Below are positions 45,800 through 53,197 of a DNA stretch of 64,000 nt, piece after piece; the first letter of the stretch is position 1, and each line of letters opens with the position of its first letter. The stretch lies in the NCBI RefSeq assembly GCF_001945395.1, contig NZ_MSXV01000050.1, forward strand, positions 1 through 64,000. Reading direction: 5' to 3'. The notes under the pieces were generated by a model. The model did not search any database. It saw only the letters and a list, made by a program, of their open reading frames with translations, and had not been told where the DNA came from. This stretch comes from Pseudomonas sp. PA15(2017) (GTDB taxonomy: Bacteria > Pseudomonadota > Gammaproteobacteria > Pseudomonadales > Pseudomonadaceae). The position numbers were made by a program, and so were the translations under genes.

Positions 45800-47541
45800 G
45801 CGAATTCCTGCCCCATCTGCTGCGCCCCTGGTGGCTGCTGGCGCTGCCCATGCTGGCCTGGCTGTTGTGGTCGCTGGGGCACCGCAAAACCCGCAGCGGC
45901 CGCTGGCAAAGCCTGCTGCCACCCGCCTTTCACGCCGTGCTGCTGCGCGGCGGTCGGGGCCGGCGCAGCCGTTTGCCGCTGATCATTCTCGCGCTCGCCT
46001 GGCTGTTGACCACCCTGGCGCTGGTCGGCCCCAGCTGGCAGCGCATCGAGCAGAACGACGTCAAACCGGCCGACCCGCTGGTGGTAATGCTCGAACTGAC
46101 GCCGCAGATGCTGGCCAGCGACGCCTCCCCCAACCGCCTGGCCCAGGCCCGTCGCAAATTGCTCGACCTGCTGCAAGCCCGTGGCGACGCGCAGACCGCC
46201 ATCGTGGTGTATGCCGGCAGCGCCCACACCCTGGTACCGCTGTCCGATGACCTGGGCACCAGCCGCAACCTGCTCGAAGCGCTCAAACCGTCGATCATGC
46301 CGGAGCCTGGAAAACGTGCCGACCTGGCGGTGGCCAAGGCGCTCGAACTGCTCAAGGGCGGCGCCCAGGGCCAGGGCCGCCTGCTGCTGATCACCAGCAG
46401 CCTGGACGACGGCGAACGCAGCGCCATCGCCAGATTGCTCGGCAGCCGTGGCGAGCGTTTGCGCATCCTCGGCGTAGGCAGCAGCGAGGGTGCGCCGATC
46501 GTCCGGGAAGACGGCACTTTCATGAAGGACGAGCAAGGCGCCATTCTCATGCCGCGCCTGGACGCCAGCGGGTTACGGCAGTTCGCGGCGAGCGTCAAAG
46601 GACAATACCGCAGCATCAGCCTCGACGATCGCGACCTGCGTAGCCTCGGCCTGCTCGACGGCCCGTCGCAACTGCGCGACAACGGCCACAAGACGCAATT
46701 GCGCAGCTGGGCCGACCAGGGTCACTGGCTGCTCCTGCCGCTGTTGCTGCTGGCCGCCTGCGCGGGGCGCCGTGGCTGGCTGCTGTGCCTGCCCCTGCTG
46801 TTGCTCGGCACGCCGCAAAGCAGCATGGCCATGAGCCTCGACGACCTCTGGCTGCGCGCCGACCAGCAGGGCCAGCGCCTGCTCGACGCGGGCCGCCCCA
46901 AGGAGGCTGCCGAGCGCTTCGAGGACCCACGCTGGCGCGGCACGGCGCTCTATGAAGCAGGCGACTACGCGGCGGCCGCCGAACAGTTCGCCAAGGATGA
47001 CAGCGCGCCCTCGCTCTATAACCGCGGCAATGCCCTGGCCCGCAGCAACGAGTTGGAGGCGGCCATCGATGCCTACGAACGGGCGCTGGAAATCGATCCG
47101 CAACTGCAGCAGGCCGCGAAGAACAAGGCCCTGGTCGAGGAGCTGCTGCGCCAGCATCAGCAACAAGAGCAAGAGCAGCCGGACACCGGTGACGACGAGC
47201 AATCCACGGACCAGCCCAACGAGCAGCAGCCGCCCGGCCAGTCCTCGGCCTCCAGCGAAGACGAGCAGCAGCAAGGCCAGGGCCAGCCGCCGACCAGCGA
47301 GGATCAGCCACCCGCCAAGCAGGAGCAGGCGCCCAGCCAGGCCGGCGAGCCCGACGAAAAGGCCGAGCCGGCGCAGGCCTCGCCGCCAGACGGCGAGGCC
47401 CAGGACGCCGATGCACCGCTCGATGGCGAGCGTCGCCAGGCTCTGGAACAATGGCTGCGGCAGATTCCCGATGACCCGGGCGAATTGCTGCGCCGCAAAT
47501 TCTGGTACGAACAGCAACAGCGCCAGGAACAACCCCGATGA
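45796..47541 (+). CDS. BatB/BatC-like VWA-TPR fusion protein
   Basis: A 581-residue fusion. The N-terminal 320 residues are a BatB-type membrane-anchored VWA domain, and a membrane span sits near 310-330. TPR repeats follow at about 370-450 (LYNRGNALARSNELEAAIDA), then a Gln/Glu/Pro-rich low-complexity tail to about 545. The MIDAS position reads MLELTPQM instead of DxSxS, so metal binding at the usual site is unlikely. The fusion joins what are separate BatB and BatC genes elsewhere. The start is in an ATGA overlap. Confidence 0.88.
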   Translation: MSEFLPHLLRPWWLLALPMLAWLLWSLGHRKTRSGRWQSLLPPAFHAVLLRGGRGRRSRLPLIILALAWLLTTLALVGPSWQRIEQNDVKPADPLVVMLELTPQMLASDASPNRLAQARRKLLDLLQARGDAQTAIVVYAGSAHTLVPLSDDLGTSRNLLEALKPSIMPEPGKRADLAVAKALELLKGGAQGQGRLLLITSSLDDGERSAIARLLGSRGERLRILGVGSSEGAPIVREDGTFMKDEQGAILMPRLDASGLRQFAASVKGQYRSISLDDRDLRSLGLLDGPSQLRDNGHKTQLRSWADQGHWLLLPLLLLAACAGRRGWLLCLPLLLLGTPQSSMAMSLDDLWLRADQQGQRLLDAGRPKEAAERFEDPRWRGTALYEAGDYAAAAEQFAKDDSAPSLYNRGNALARSNELEAAIDAYERALEIDPQLQQAAKNKALVEELLRQHQQQEQEQPDTGDDEQSTDQPNEQQPPGQSSASSEDEQQQGQGQPPTSEDQPPAKQEQAPSQAGEPDEKAEPAQASPPDGEAQDADAPLDGERRQALEQWLRQIPDDPGELLRRKFWYEQQQRQEQPR

Positions 47542-49178
47542 CCCGCCTGCTCTGCACCCTGCTTTTCTGCCTGCTGGCATTCCAGGCCAGCGCGCAGGAA
47601 TTTACCGCCAGCGTCGACCGCAGCCGGCTGAACCTGGGCGAAAGCCTCGACCTGATTCTCGAATCGGCGGACGCCACCGAGTTCGGCAAGCCCGACCTGA
47701 CGCCGCTCAACGAGCTGTTCGACGTACTTGCCACGCGCCAGGTCAACCGCCTGACCACCCTGGATGGCCAGGCGCGCGCCAGCACCCGCTGGATCGTCAC
47801 TATCAAGCCGCGGCACAGCGGCTATGTGGTGGTGCCGCCGCTACGCCTGGGCGACTCACAGAGCCAGCCCGTCAGCCTGCACATAGTGGAATCGTCCAGC
47901 CAGGGCACGGACGAGCAGATGGCGCCGGTGTTCATCGATGCCAGCCTGGATCACGAAAGCGTCTACGTGCAGGCGCAGAGCGTGCTGACCCTGCGCATCT
48001 ATCACTCGGTATCGCTGTACGACGACAGCAGCCTGACGCCGCTGGAGATCGCCGATGCCCGGGTCGAATCCCTGGGTGAACCCCGCACCTACGAGCAGGA
48101 TATCGGCGGCGTGCGTCATGGCGTGATCGAGCTGCGCTACGCCATCTTCCCGCAGAAGAGCGGCCAGCTGACCATCCCCAGCCAGGTATTCAGTGCGACC
48201 CTGGCCGACCGTAGCAGCCGCAACGGCTATACGCCGTTCGGCCCGCGCCCGGGCAAGGTCACCCGCGTGCGTTCTCCGGAGATTCCCCTGACGGTCAAGG
48301 CCAAGCCCGCCGGCTACCCGGCCGACGCGCCCTGGCTGCCGGCCCGCGCCCTGAGCCTGGCCGAGGCCTGGAGCCCGGAACCGGGTCAGGTAAAAGTCGG
48401 CGACTCGCTGACCCGCAGCCTGATGCTCAAGGCCGATGGACTCTCCAGCGCCCAGTTGCCGCCACTGCCGGCGACCCAGGTGGAGGGCCTGCGCCGCTAC
48501 CCCGATCAGCCCCAGCTGAACAATGAAGCCAGCGAGCGTGGGGTGATCGGCAGCCGTGAAGAACGCGAAGCCCTGGTGGCAGGCAAAGCCGGCAACCTGG
48601 AACTGCCTGCCGTGGACGTGGTGTGGTGGAACACCCATGAAGACCGCCTGGAACACACCAGCCTGCCAGCACGCACCCTGAACGTGGCGGCCGATCCGGC
48701 CCTGAGCGTCGAACAGCCGGTGGAAACGCGCCCACGCGGAAGCAGTGCCGTAGATGTGCTGCTGTGGCCGTGGCAATTGAGCACCGTGCTGCTGGCGCTG
48801 ACCACTCTGCTCGGCTTTGGTCTGTGGTGGCACGCACGCAGCCAGCCGGCGGTGCAGCGCAGCGCCCAGGTCGGGCCCAGCCCGCGCACCCTGCTCGACG
48901 ACCTCAAGCGCGCCTGCCTGGCCAACGACAGCCAGGCCACCCGCCAGGCCCTCGATGCCTGGGCGCGCCAGCAACCGGAAACTCTGGCCGACATGGCCGC
49001 CCGCTTCGCGCCGCTGTCAGAAGCTCTCGATGGCCTGAACGGCGCGCTGTACAGCGAAGCCGGCCAGCACTGGCAAGGCAAGCAGCTCTGGCAGGCCATC
49101 GGCGAATTGCCGGCGGCGGAAAAAACCCAGGACAACGGGCAAGACAGCGGCCAGTTGCCGCCGCTCTACCCGCGCTGA
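47538..49178 (+). CDS. BatD-like protein
   Basis: A 546-residue exported protein: signal peptide residues 1-19 (LLFCLLAFQASAQ), a long beta-rich periplasmic part with Ig-like repeats, one membrane span (LSTVLLALTTLLGFGLWW, about residue 420) and a cytoplasmic helical C-terminus. It fits BatD, the last member of the MoxR/Bat operon. These operons are linked to oxidative and envelope stress tolerance. The mechanism is not established. It overlaps the upstream stop by four bases and ends 11 bases before the AraC gene. Confidence 0.88.
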   Translation: MTRLLCTLLFCLLAFQASAQEFTASVDRSRLNLGESLDLILESADATEFGKPDLTPLNELFDVLATRQVNRLTTLDGQARASTRWIVTIKPRHSGYVVVPPLRLGDSQSQPVSLHIVESSSQGTDEQMAPVFIDASLDHESVYVQAQSVLTLRIYHSVSLYDDSSLTPLEIADARVESLGEPRTYEQDIGGVRHGVIELRYAIFPQKSGQLTIPSQVFSATLADRSSRNGYTPFGPRPGKVTRVRSPEIPLTVKAKPAGYPADAPWLPARALSLAEAWSPEPGQVKVGDSLTRSLMLKADGLSSAQLPPLPATQVEGLRRYPDQPQLNNEASERGVIGSREEREALVAGKAGNLELPAVDVVWWNTHEDRLEHTSLPARTLNVAADPALSVEQPVETRPRGSSAVDVLLWPWQLSTVLLALTTLLGFGLWWHARSQPAVQRSAQVGPSPRTLLDDLKRACLANDSQATRQALDAWARQQPETLADMAARFAPLSEALDGLNGALYSEAGQHWQGKQLWQAIGELPAAEKTQDNGQDSGQLPPLYPR

Positions 49179-49189
49179 AGGGAGCCACC

Positions 49190-50014
49190 ATGGACGCTCG
49201 CCCCGCCTCGCCCATCCCCAGCTTCTGGCGTGATGCCGCCCTACCCTTCATCGAGCTGCGCTCCATCGAAGACGGCAGAAAGGTCTGCTATGGGCGGCAC
49301 AGCCATGCGTTCTTCTCGATCGGCGCGATCACCGGCGGCCAGAGCACCTACAGCAACCGCGAGATGGATCGCCAGGTGAGCCAGGGCACAGTGGTGCTGA
49401 TGAACCCCGGCGATGTGCACGCCTGCAACCCCATCGACGGCGACCCCTGGTCGTACCTGATGTGCTACGTCGACCCGCAGTGGCTGGGCGAGTTGCAGCA
49501 TGCCCAGGGCTTCACCGACGCGCCCGCCTTTCAGCGCTTCGCCGATATCGCCAGCGACGATGCCGAGCTGTATCAGGGCCTGCTGGCATTGCGGAGTGGC
49601 CTGCTCGGTCCATTGCTCAGCACCACCGAGAAGCGCGCCGAGGCCGAGGCATTCTTTGGTCTGACGCTGCAGCGGCTGGTACTCGAAGGCGAACGGGACG
49701 ACAGCCTGAATCCGCGTCTGGAAATCGCCGCCGAACTGATCGAGCAGCACTGCGGCGAGCCGCTGCGCCTCGATACCCTGTGCGAAGCGGCGCAGCTGTC
49801 GCCGTCCCAATTGATTCGCGGCTTCAAGCAGCGCTACGGCATGACGCCCCATGCCTACCTGCTCAACCGCCGCATCCAGTTCGCCCATGCGCGCCTGAAA
49901 AGCGGCGCAGCCCTGGCCGAAGTCGCCCAGGAAGCCGGCTTCGCCGACCAGGCGCACTTCCAGCGCACCTTCAAACAACTCCTCGCCGCCACCCCCGGCC
50001 AGTACCGCGGCTAG
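49190..50014 (+). CDS. AraC family transcriptional regulator
   Basis: A 274-residue activator with an N-terminal cupin-like ligand-binding domain (CYGRHSHAFFSIGAITGG, then VVLMNPGDVHACNP). The C-terminal double helix-turn-helix (about residues 175-274) has LRLDTLCEAAQLSPSQLIRG and the second signature EVAQEAGFADQAHFQRTFK. GGGAG precedes the ATG. It is only 11 bases after batD but is probably functionally linked to the divergent LysE exporter gene across the repeat-rich gap, an arrangement common for AraC/LysE pairs. Ligand unknown. Confidence 0.9.
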   Translation: MDARPASPIPSFWRDAALPFIELRSIEDGRKVCYGRHSHAFFSIGAITGGQSTYSNREMDRQVSQGTVVLMNPGDVHACNPIDGDPWSYLMCYVDPQWLGELQHAQGFTDAPAFQRFADIASDDAELYQGLLALRSGLLGPLLSTTEKRAEAEAFFGLTLQRLVLEGERDDSLNPRLEIAAELIEQHCGEPLRLDTLCEAAQLSPSQLIRGFKQRYGMTPHAYLLNRRIQFAHARLKSGAALAEVAQEAGFADQAHFQRTFKQLLAATPGQYRG

Positions 50015-50149
50015 CGACAAAACCCGTAGTCTGACCCAAGCCGGTAGCCTGGCGTTGAGCGCAGCGATACCCAGGAATCATCGACCAGCTCATCCCGGGT
50101 ATCGCTACGCTCAACCACGGGCTACGGTTCTGTGTGCTCCAAGGACCTG

Positions 50150-50277
50150 CTCATAATCTTTCAACCCAGGCTCGCCGATTTTGGCAGCTAAGTGGTGGGG
50201 GGACGCGCGGTCTCTAACTGTGGGAGCGGGCCATGCCCGCGAAAAATCACGGGCATGAACTGGGCGTCCCCGCCGTC
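50150..50277. repeat. Dispersed intergenic repeat, family B copy 2
   Basis: Second copy of the element at 16508-16640. Both share CTCAT(A/C)ATCTTTCA followed by CCCAGGCTCGCC, then the CTGTGGGAGCG core and a closing CCCAC, in the same order and at similar spacing. Confidence 0.7.
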
Positions 50278-50437
50278 CCCACAATGAGTTCGCCAGCATT
50301 ACCGAGTTGCTTGCGTGCTCAGCTCGTAGGGCGGTATCAGGAGCGAAGCGAACAGTCCGCCGATTCATGCCGATCCTGACACCACCGCAACGGCGTACTG
50401 CTTCGCGAGTACGCCCTACCGTACTGTTCGCGATCTC

Positions 50438-50508
50438 GTGGGAGGGGCTTTAGCCCCGAGCTCTTTATTTGCCTTAATAAAAAGCTTGAGGCTAAAGCCT
50501 CTCCCACG
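50438..50508. repeat. REP-like palindromic repeat, family A copy 2
   Basis: Arms GTGGGAGGGGCTTTAGCCCC and GGCTAAAGCCTCTCCCAC around an AT-rich loop. Related to the repeat at 2676-2741. Confidence 0.72.
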
Positions 50509-50577
50509 GGGAAAGTCCGTTTCCGCCTTGTAGTTGCAACTTCACGAGCATAAAGACTGCGAACAGGCTTTACGGGC

Positions 50578-51168
50578 TTACCCCAACACCAGATACCCCG
50601 CACTAGCCACCAACAACCCCGCCAGCACTCGATTGAAAACCCGCACCCGCTGCGGCGCCTGCAGGTACGGCTGCAAACAGGTACCGGCGATAGCCCAGCA
50701 AGCCAGCGACAAATAACAGACCACGCAGTAGATCGCCGCGAACTGAACCACCAGCCCGATATCACCATCGGCGGCAAAGGCACCCGTGCCGGCAATCGCT
50801 GCCAGCCACGCCTTGGGGTTGAGCCATTGCATCAGCGCACCGCCAGCAAAGGACGCAACCGCCCCACCTTCAGCGCTGTGCAACGCGGCATTATCGACAA
50901 CCAAGCGCCAGGCCAGATAAAGCAGAAAGGCCACGCCAGCCCACTGGATCGCCGCCGTCAGCCAGGGCAACAGCACCAGCAACTGATGCAACCCCAGGCC
51001 AATCAACACCAGCAGTAACGTAAAGCCCAGGGTCGCCCCGGCAACATGCCTCATGGCTACCCGCAGGCCATATCGGGCACCCGCACTCAGCGAAACCAGA
51101 TTGACCGGCCCGGGTGAAATGGAAGCGGCCAGCGCGAACGCCGCCATGGACAGATACAGACTCATCAT
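50578..51168 (-). CDS. LysE family amino-acid exporter
   Basis: A 196-residue inner-membrane exporter of the LysE/RhtB family. The N-terminal signature ISPGPVNLVSLSAGARYG is at residues 17-34, and six hydrophobic segments follow, with the conserved loop MQWLNPKAWLAAIAGTG in the middle. It exports amino acids or related metabolites, but which one is unknown. The start is ATG at 51168 or the next codon, also ATG, with GAGG upstream. The longer upstream frame crosses the terminator and is rejected. Confidence 0.9.
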   Translation of the reverse strand: MMSLYLSMAAFALAASISPGPVNLVSLSAGARYGLRVAMRHVAGATLGFTLLLVLIGLGLHQLLVLLPWLTAAIQWAGVAFLLYLAWRLVVDNAALHSAEGGAVASFAGGALMQWLNPKAWLAAIAGTGAFAADGDIGLVVQFAAIYCVVCYLSLACWAIAGTCLQPYLQAPQRVRVFNRVLAGLLVASAGYLVLG

Positions 51169-51256
51169 CACGCATACCTCACTGCTGATCGAGTGGGGCA
51201 CGTTACGCAGCGCCAATGCGGGCGTATTGAAGAAAATTTGCATGCTCTGAAACGAA

Positions 51257-51285
51257 AAAACCGCGGCCAGGCCGCGGTTTTTCAT
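51257..51285. terminator. Rho-independent terminator between cassette region and lysE
   Basis: Stem AACCGCGGC/GCCGCGGTT with loop CAG, with A-run left and T-run right, so it works on both strands. Minus-strand transcription leaving the cassette genes would stop here before lysE. Confidence 0.82.
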
Positions 51286-51329
51286 TTACCGATCATCTCT
51301 AAATAAGCGGACAAATTTACTTTAGACAA

Positions 51330-51344
51330 ATGGCACAGTGCCAT
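51330..51344. promoter_or_regulatory. Palindrome upstream of lysE, possible operator
   Basis: Perfect inverted repeat ATGGCAC/GTGCCAT with one central base, in AT-rich DNA about 160 bases upstream of lysE on the far side of a terminator. It could be an operator or a remnant of the cassette insertion. The role is unknown. Confidence 0.3.
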
Positions 51345-51408
51345 AAATAAATCTATCCCTTTTTCATAGATAATTTTCACTCATAAATTATCAGTAATTC
51401 CTAATTGC

Positions 51409-51479
51409 GCTTAACGCCGCGCTCCGCGGCAAATTTACGCGCAGCGGAAAATTTTCCCGACAGCAGCGCCTTGTTAAGT
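51409..51479 (-). other. Integron attC-like recombination site (71 bases)
   Basis: Read on the minus strand it starts with R''-type ACTTAAC, only four bases after the stop codon of the 421-residue gene, and ends with R'-type GTTAAGC. The inner arms AAGGCGCTGCTG and GAGCGCGGC can pair with an extra unpaired base, the asymmetry that marks attC sites. Core boxes are complementary to each other. The match is by eye. Confidence 0.72.
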
Positions 51480-51481
51480 GT

Positions 51482-52747
51482 TCATTGCTCGTGTGCATGA
51501 GCCAGTATGTCCTGCGCTTTAAGCAACACATATGCAGGCTTATGTAATTGACTATTGACATCCAATTCATGACCAGATTTATGTCCAATTAGCAGCTGCA
51601 ATATTGGCAACAGTCCTCCAACACCTGGCAATACTTGATCTGTTGCAACCCCATATGCCGATAGGCCGAGGCCCAAGAGCCCATAGGTAACTTTCCAATA
51701 TTTGGCTGAATGCTTTTGGGTTCGTTGCAACTCTGCTCTGACTTGCGCAGCCTGCTCCCTCAGCTCCATTATTTGCTCTCTAGACGATTTTCCACTTGAG
51801 GTAGAGCCGGACATTATCTGAAATAATTTTTCTCTGAATAGCGGTAAAGCCTCACTAGCTTCTTCTCTCAACTCCAAAATTTGTGCTGGGTTAAGAGAGC
51901 TTACCCAAGGAATAGAGAACTCTCTTTCATTATCCAATAGCTGTAGCGCAGAGTGATTTACGAACCGCCCCTCGCTATGCAATAAGCCAGCCAAACCTAT
52001 TCTTGAATTAGAAACAACGGAACCACCAGTTAAAGAAGCCTCTCGCGCAGTCCAGAAAATTGACCTAATTTGCTCCGCTGTCCATGCTCGCGCGAAATCC
52101 ATTTTCTTGGGCTTTTTTTGATTAAACCCCGTGAGTTTGATTGAAGGGTAAACACATGATCCGACATCTGCCACAAAGCCATCAGACGTTTTTTCCAAGC
52201 TGAACTCTGCTTTAAATTCCTTTGCTATTACTTCGGTGGCTTCTTCAATTCTTGAGTAGAACTCAGCGAAGCAGGAGGAACACGTGATCGCCCAAGGGGT
52301 TCTGAATTTTATAATTCCCTTAGAAATCAATGGAAACAGGGTAAACAAGACCATCAAGTCTTCAAGCATGTAGTCTAATTTCTCATTTGTGGGCCGACCA
52401 AAATCAATAAACCTTTCAGTCAAAAGATCTGTCATCCACACTCGATCAGAAATCAACCCCATGCTTCGTGATATTCTTTCGGCAGTTGCGACTCTGCAGG
52501 GGAGTTCCTCACAACCGGCACCTATCAATAAATCCATGGCTCCATGAAGATGAACTTCAAAATTATTTTGTGAATCTATATCTCTTCCATGCTTTGCCTG
52601 ATAATAGAAATAACCTTCGGATTGATCTCTCAACTCCTTTAGCATCCCTTTTAATGTTTTTCTCATATCAGACCAAGACTCTTTCCCTGCTAGTTCTTGG
52701 TGCAAAATTATTAAAGCTGGAGGAACATGAGATATTCCTTCAATCAT
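51482..52747 (-). CDS. Uncharacterised integron-cassette protein with C-terminal membrane anchor
   Basis: A 421-residue protein that I do not recognise. The N-terminal 300 residues look soluble and mostly helical. A CxxC pair is at C156/C159 (ITCSSCFAEFY). About residues 318-348 (SREQIMELREQAAQVRAEL) form a predicted coiled coil, followed by two short hydrophobic segments at about 353-368 and 374-388, so the C-terminus may insert in a membrane. The ATG at 52747 has AGGAGA upstream. Codon use is AT-rich, unlike the flanking genes. It lies between two attC-like sites and is probably a mobile gene cassette. A defence role is possible but not shown. Confidence 0.8.
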   Translation of the reverse strand: MIEGISHVPPALIILHQELAGKESWSDMRKTLKGMLKELRDQSEGYFYYQAKHGRDIDSQNNFEVHLHGAMDLLIGAGCEELPCRVATAERISRSMGLISDRVWMTDLLTERFIDFGRPTNEKLDYMLEDLMVLFTLFPLISKGIIKFRTPWAITCSSCFAEFYSRIEEATEVIAKEFKAEFSLEKTSDGFVADVGSCVYPSIKLTGFNQKKPKKMDFARAWTAEQIRSIFWTAREASLTGGSVVSNSRIGLAGLLHSEGRFVNHSALQLLDNEREFSIPWVSSLNPAQILELREEASEALPLFREKLFQIMSGSTSSGKSSREQIMELREQAAQVRAELQRTQKHSAKYWKVTYGLLGLGLSAYGVATDQVLPGVGGLLPILQLLIGHKSGHELDVNSQLHKPAYVLLKAQDILAHAHEQ

Positions 52748-52767
52748 ATTATTCTCTCCTACTGGAC

Positions 52768-52841
52768 ACTTAACGGCCGCAGCATTCGCGGCTTTGCAAT
52801 GAAGCCGAAGCCACAATGCAAAGGACGTCGCAGCGTTTGTG
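52768..52841 (-). other. Integron attC-like recombination site (74 bases, less regular)
   Basis: On the minus strand it starts near CACAAAC, 18 bases after the stop of the 112-residue frame, and ends with a perfect R' box GTTAAGT. An inner stem CTTTGCA/TGCAAAG and partially paired GCTGCG-type arms give an attC-like fold. The R'' box departs from consensus, so the call is weaker than for the two neighbouring sites. Confidence 0.55.
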
Positions 52842-52858
52842 ATTATTAGATTCCGCCT

Positions 52859-53197
52859 TCAAGGCTCTAGCTCATCTAAAACTGAGTTAAAACGGCGTGC
52901 TACATGTTCGTCGCTTATTGCGTATCTAACGGGCTTACTCTTTTTCTCTAAGCCAGCAACGATTGGATATATATTTCGCGATTTGATTTTCAAAATATTA
53001 ATAGCTATTGGAGCACCAACATTGCTATAAAAAACATTACGCACATTACCATATGAAGTTCTCCCGCCAGATGATCCGATGTAGCACAATACTAGCCACT
53101 CCACATATTGGGCCAAAGACTCTTCTGGACAAAACTCCAAGCCACCAATTTCTTCAAGATTTCGTAAAAGCTCTCCATGGGAATTATGTGCCCCCAT
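52859..53197 (-). pseudogene. C-terminal part of the HEPN-motif cassette gene (shifted frame)
   Basis: A 112-codon frame that overlaps the end of the preceding gene. It reads like coding sequence (HGELLRNLEEIGGLEF, then VEWLVLCYIGSSGG), whereas the other frame in the overlap does not. Its first two codons, ATG GGG, lie in the G run where the upstream frame would need one extra base to continue into it. I therefore read it as the last 110 residues of one original protein of about 404 residues, not as a separate gene. An independent start at the ATG is possible but has no clear ribosome binding site. The attC-like site 52768-52841 follows. Confidence 0.6.

Larger units (their letters stand above)
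50015..50577. other. Repeat-rich non-coding interval
   Basis: 563 bases without a gene, built from at least four different palindromic elements in series. First is a repeat based on GGTAGCCTGGCGTTGAGCG and its partner CGCTCAACCACGGGCTAC (about 50041-50126). Next come family B (50150-50277), a CGTAGGGCGG/GTACGCCCTACC element (about 50326-50420) and family A (50438-50508). The remainder shows nothing else. Confidence 0.7.
51169..51481. other. Interval between lysE and the cassette region
   Basis: 313 bases with a sharp fall in GC content towards the right. It contains a strong terminator hairpin (51257-51285), an AT-rich stretch with the palindrome ATGGCAC-A-GTGCCAT (51330-51344), and the first attC-like site (51409-51479). 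No gene seen. Confidence 0.6.

Noticed and set aside
50015..50577. CRISPR array
   Set aside because: The repeats in this gap are different palindromes present once each, not regularly spaced identical repeats with unique spacers. No cas genes are present in the window.
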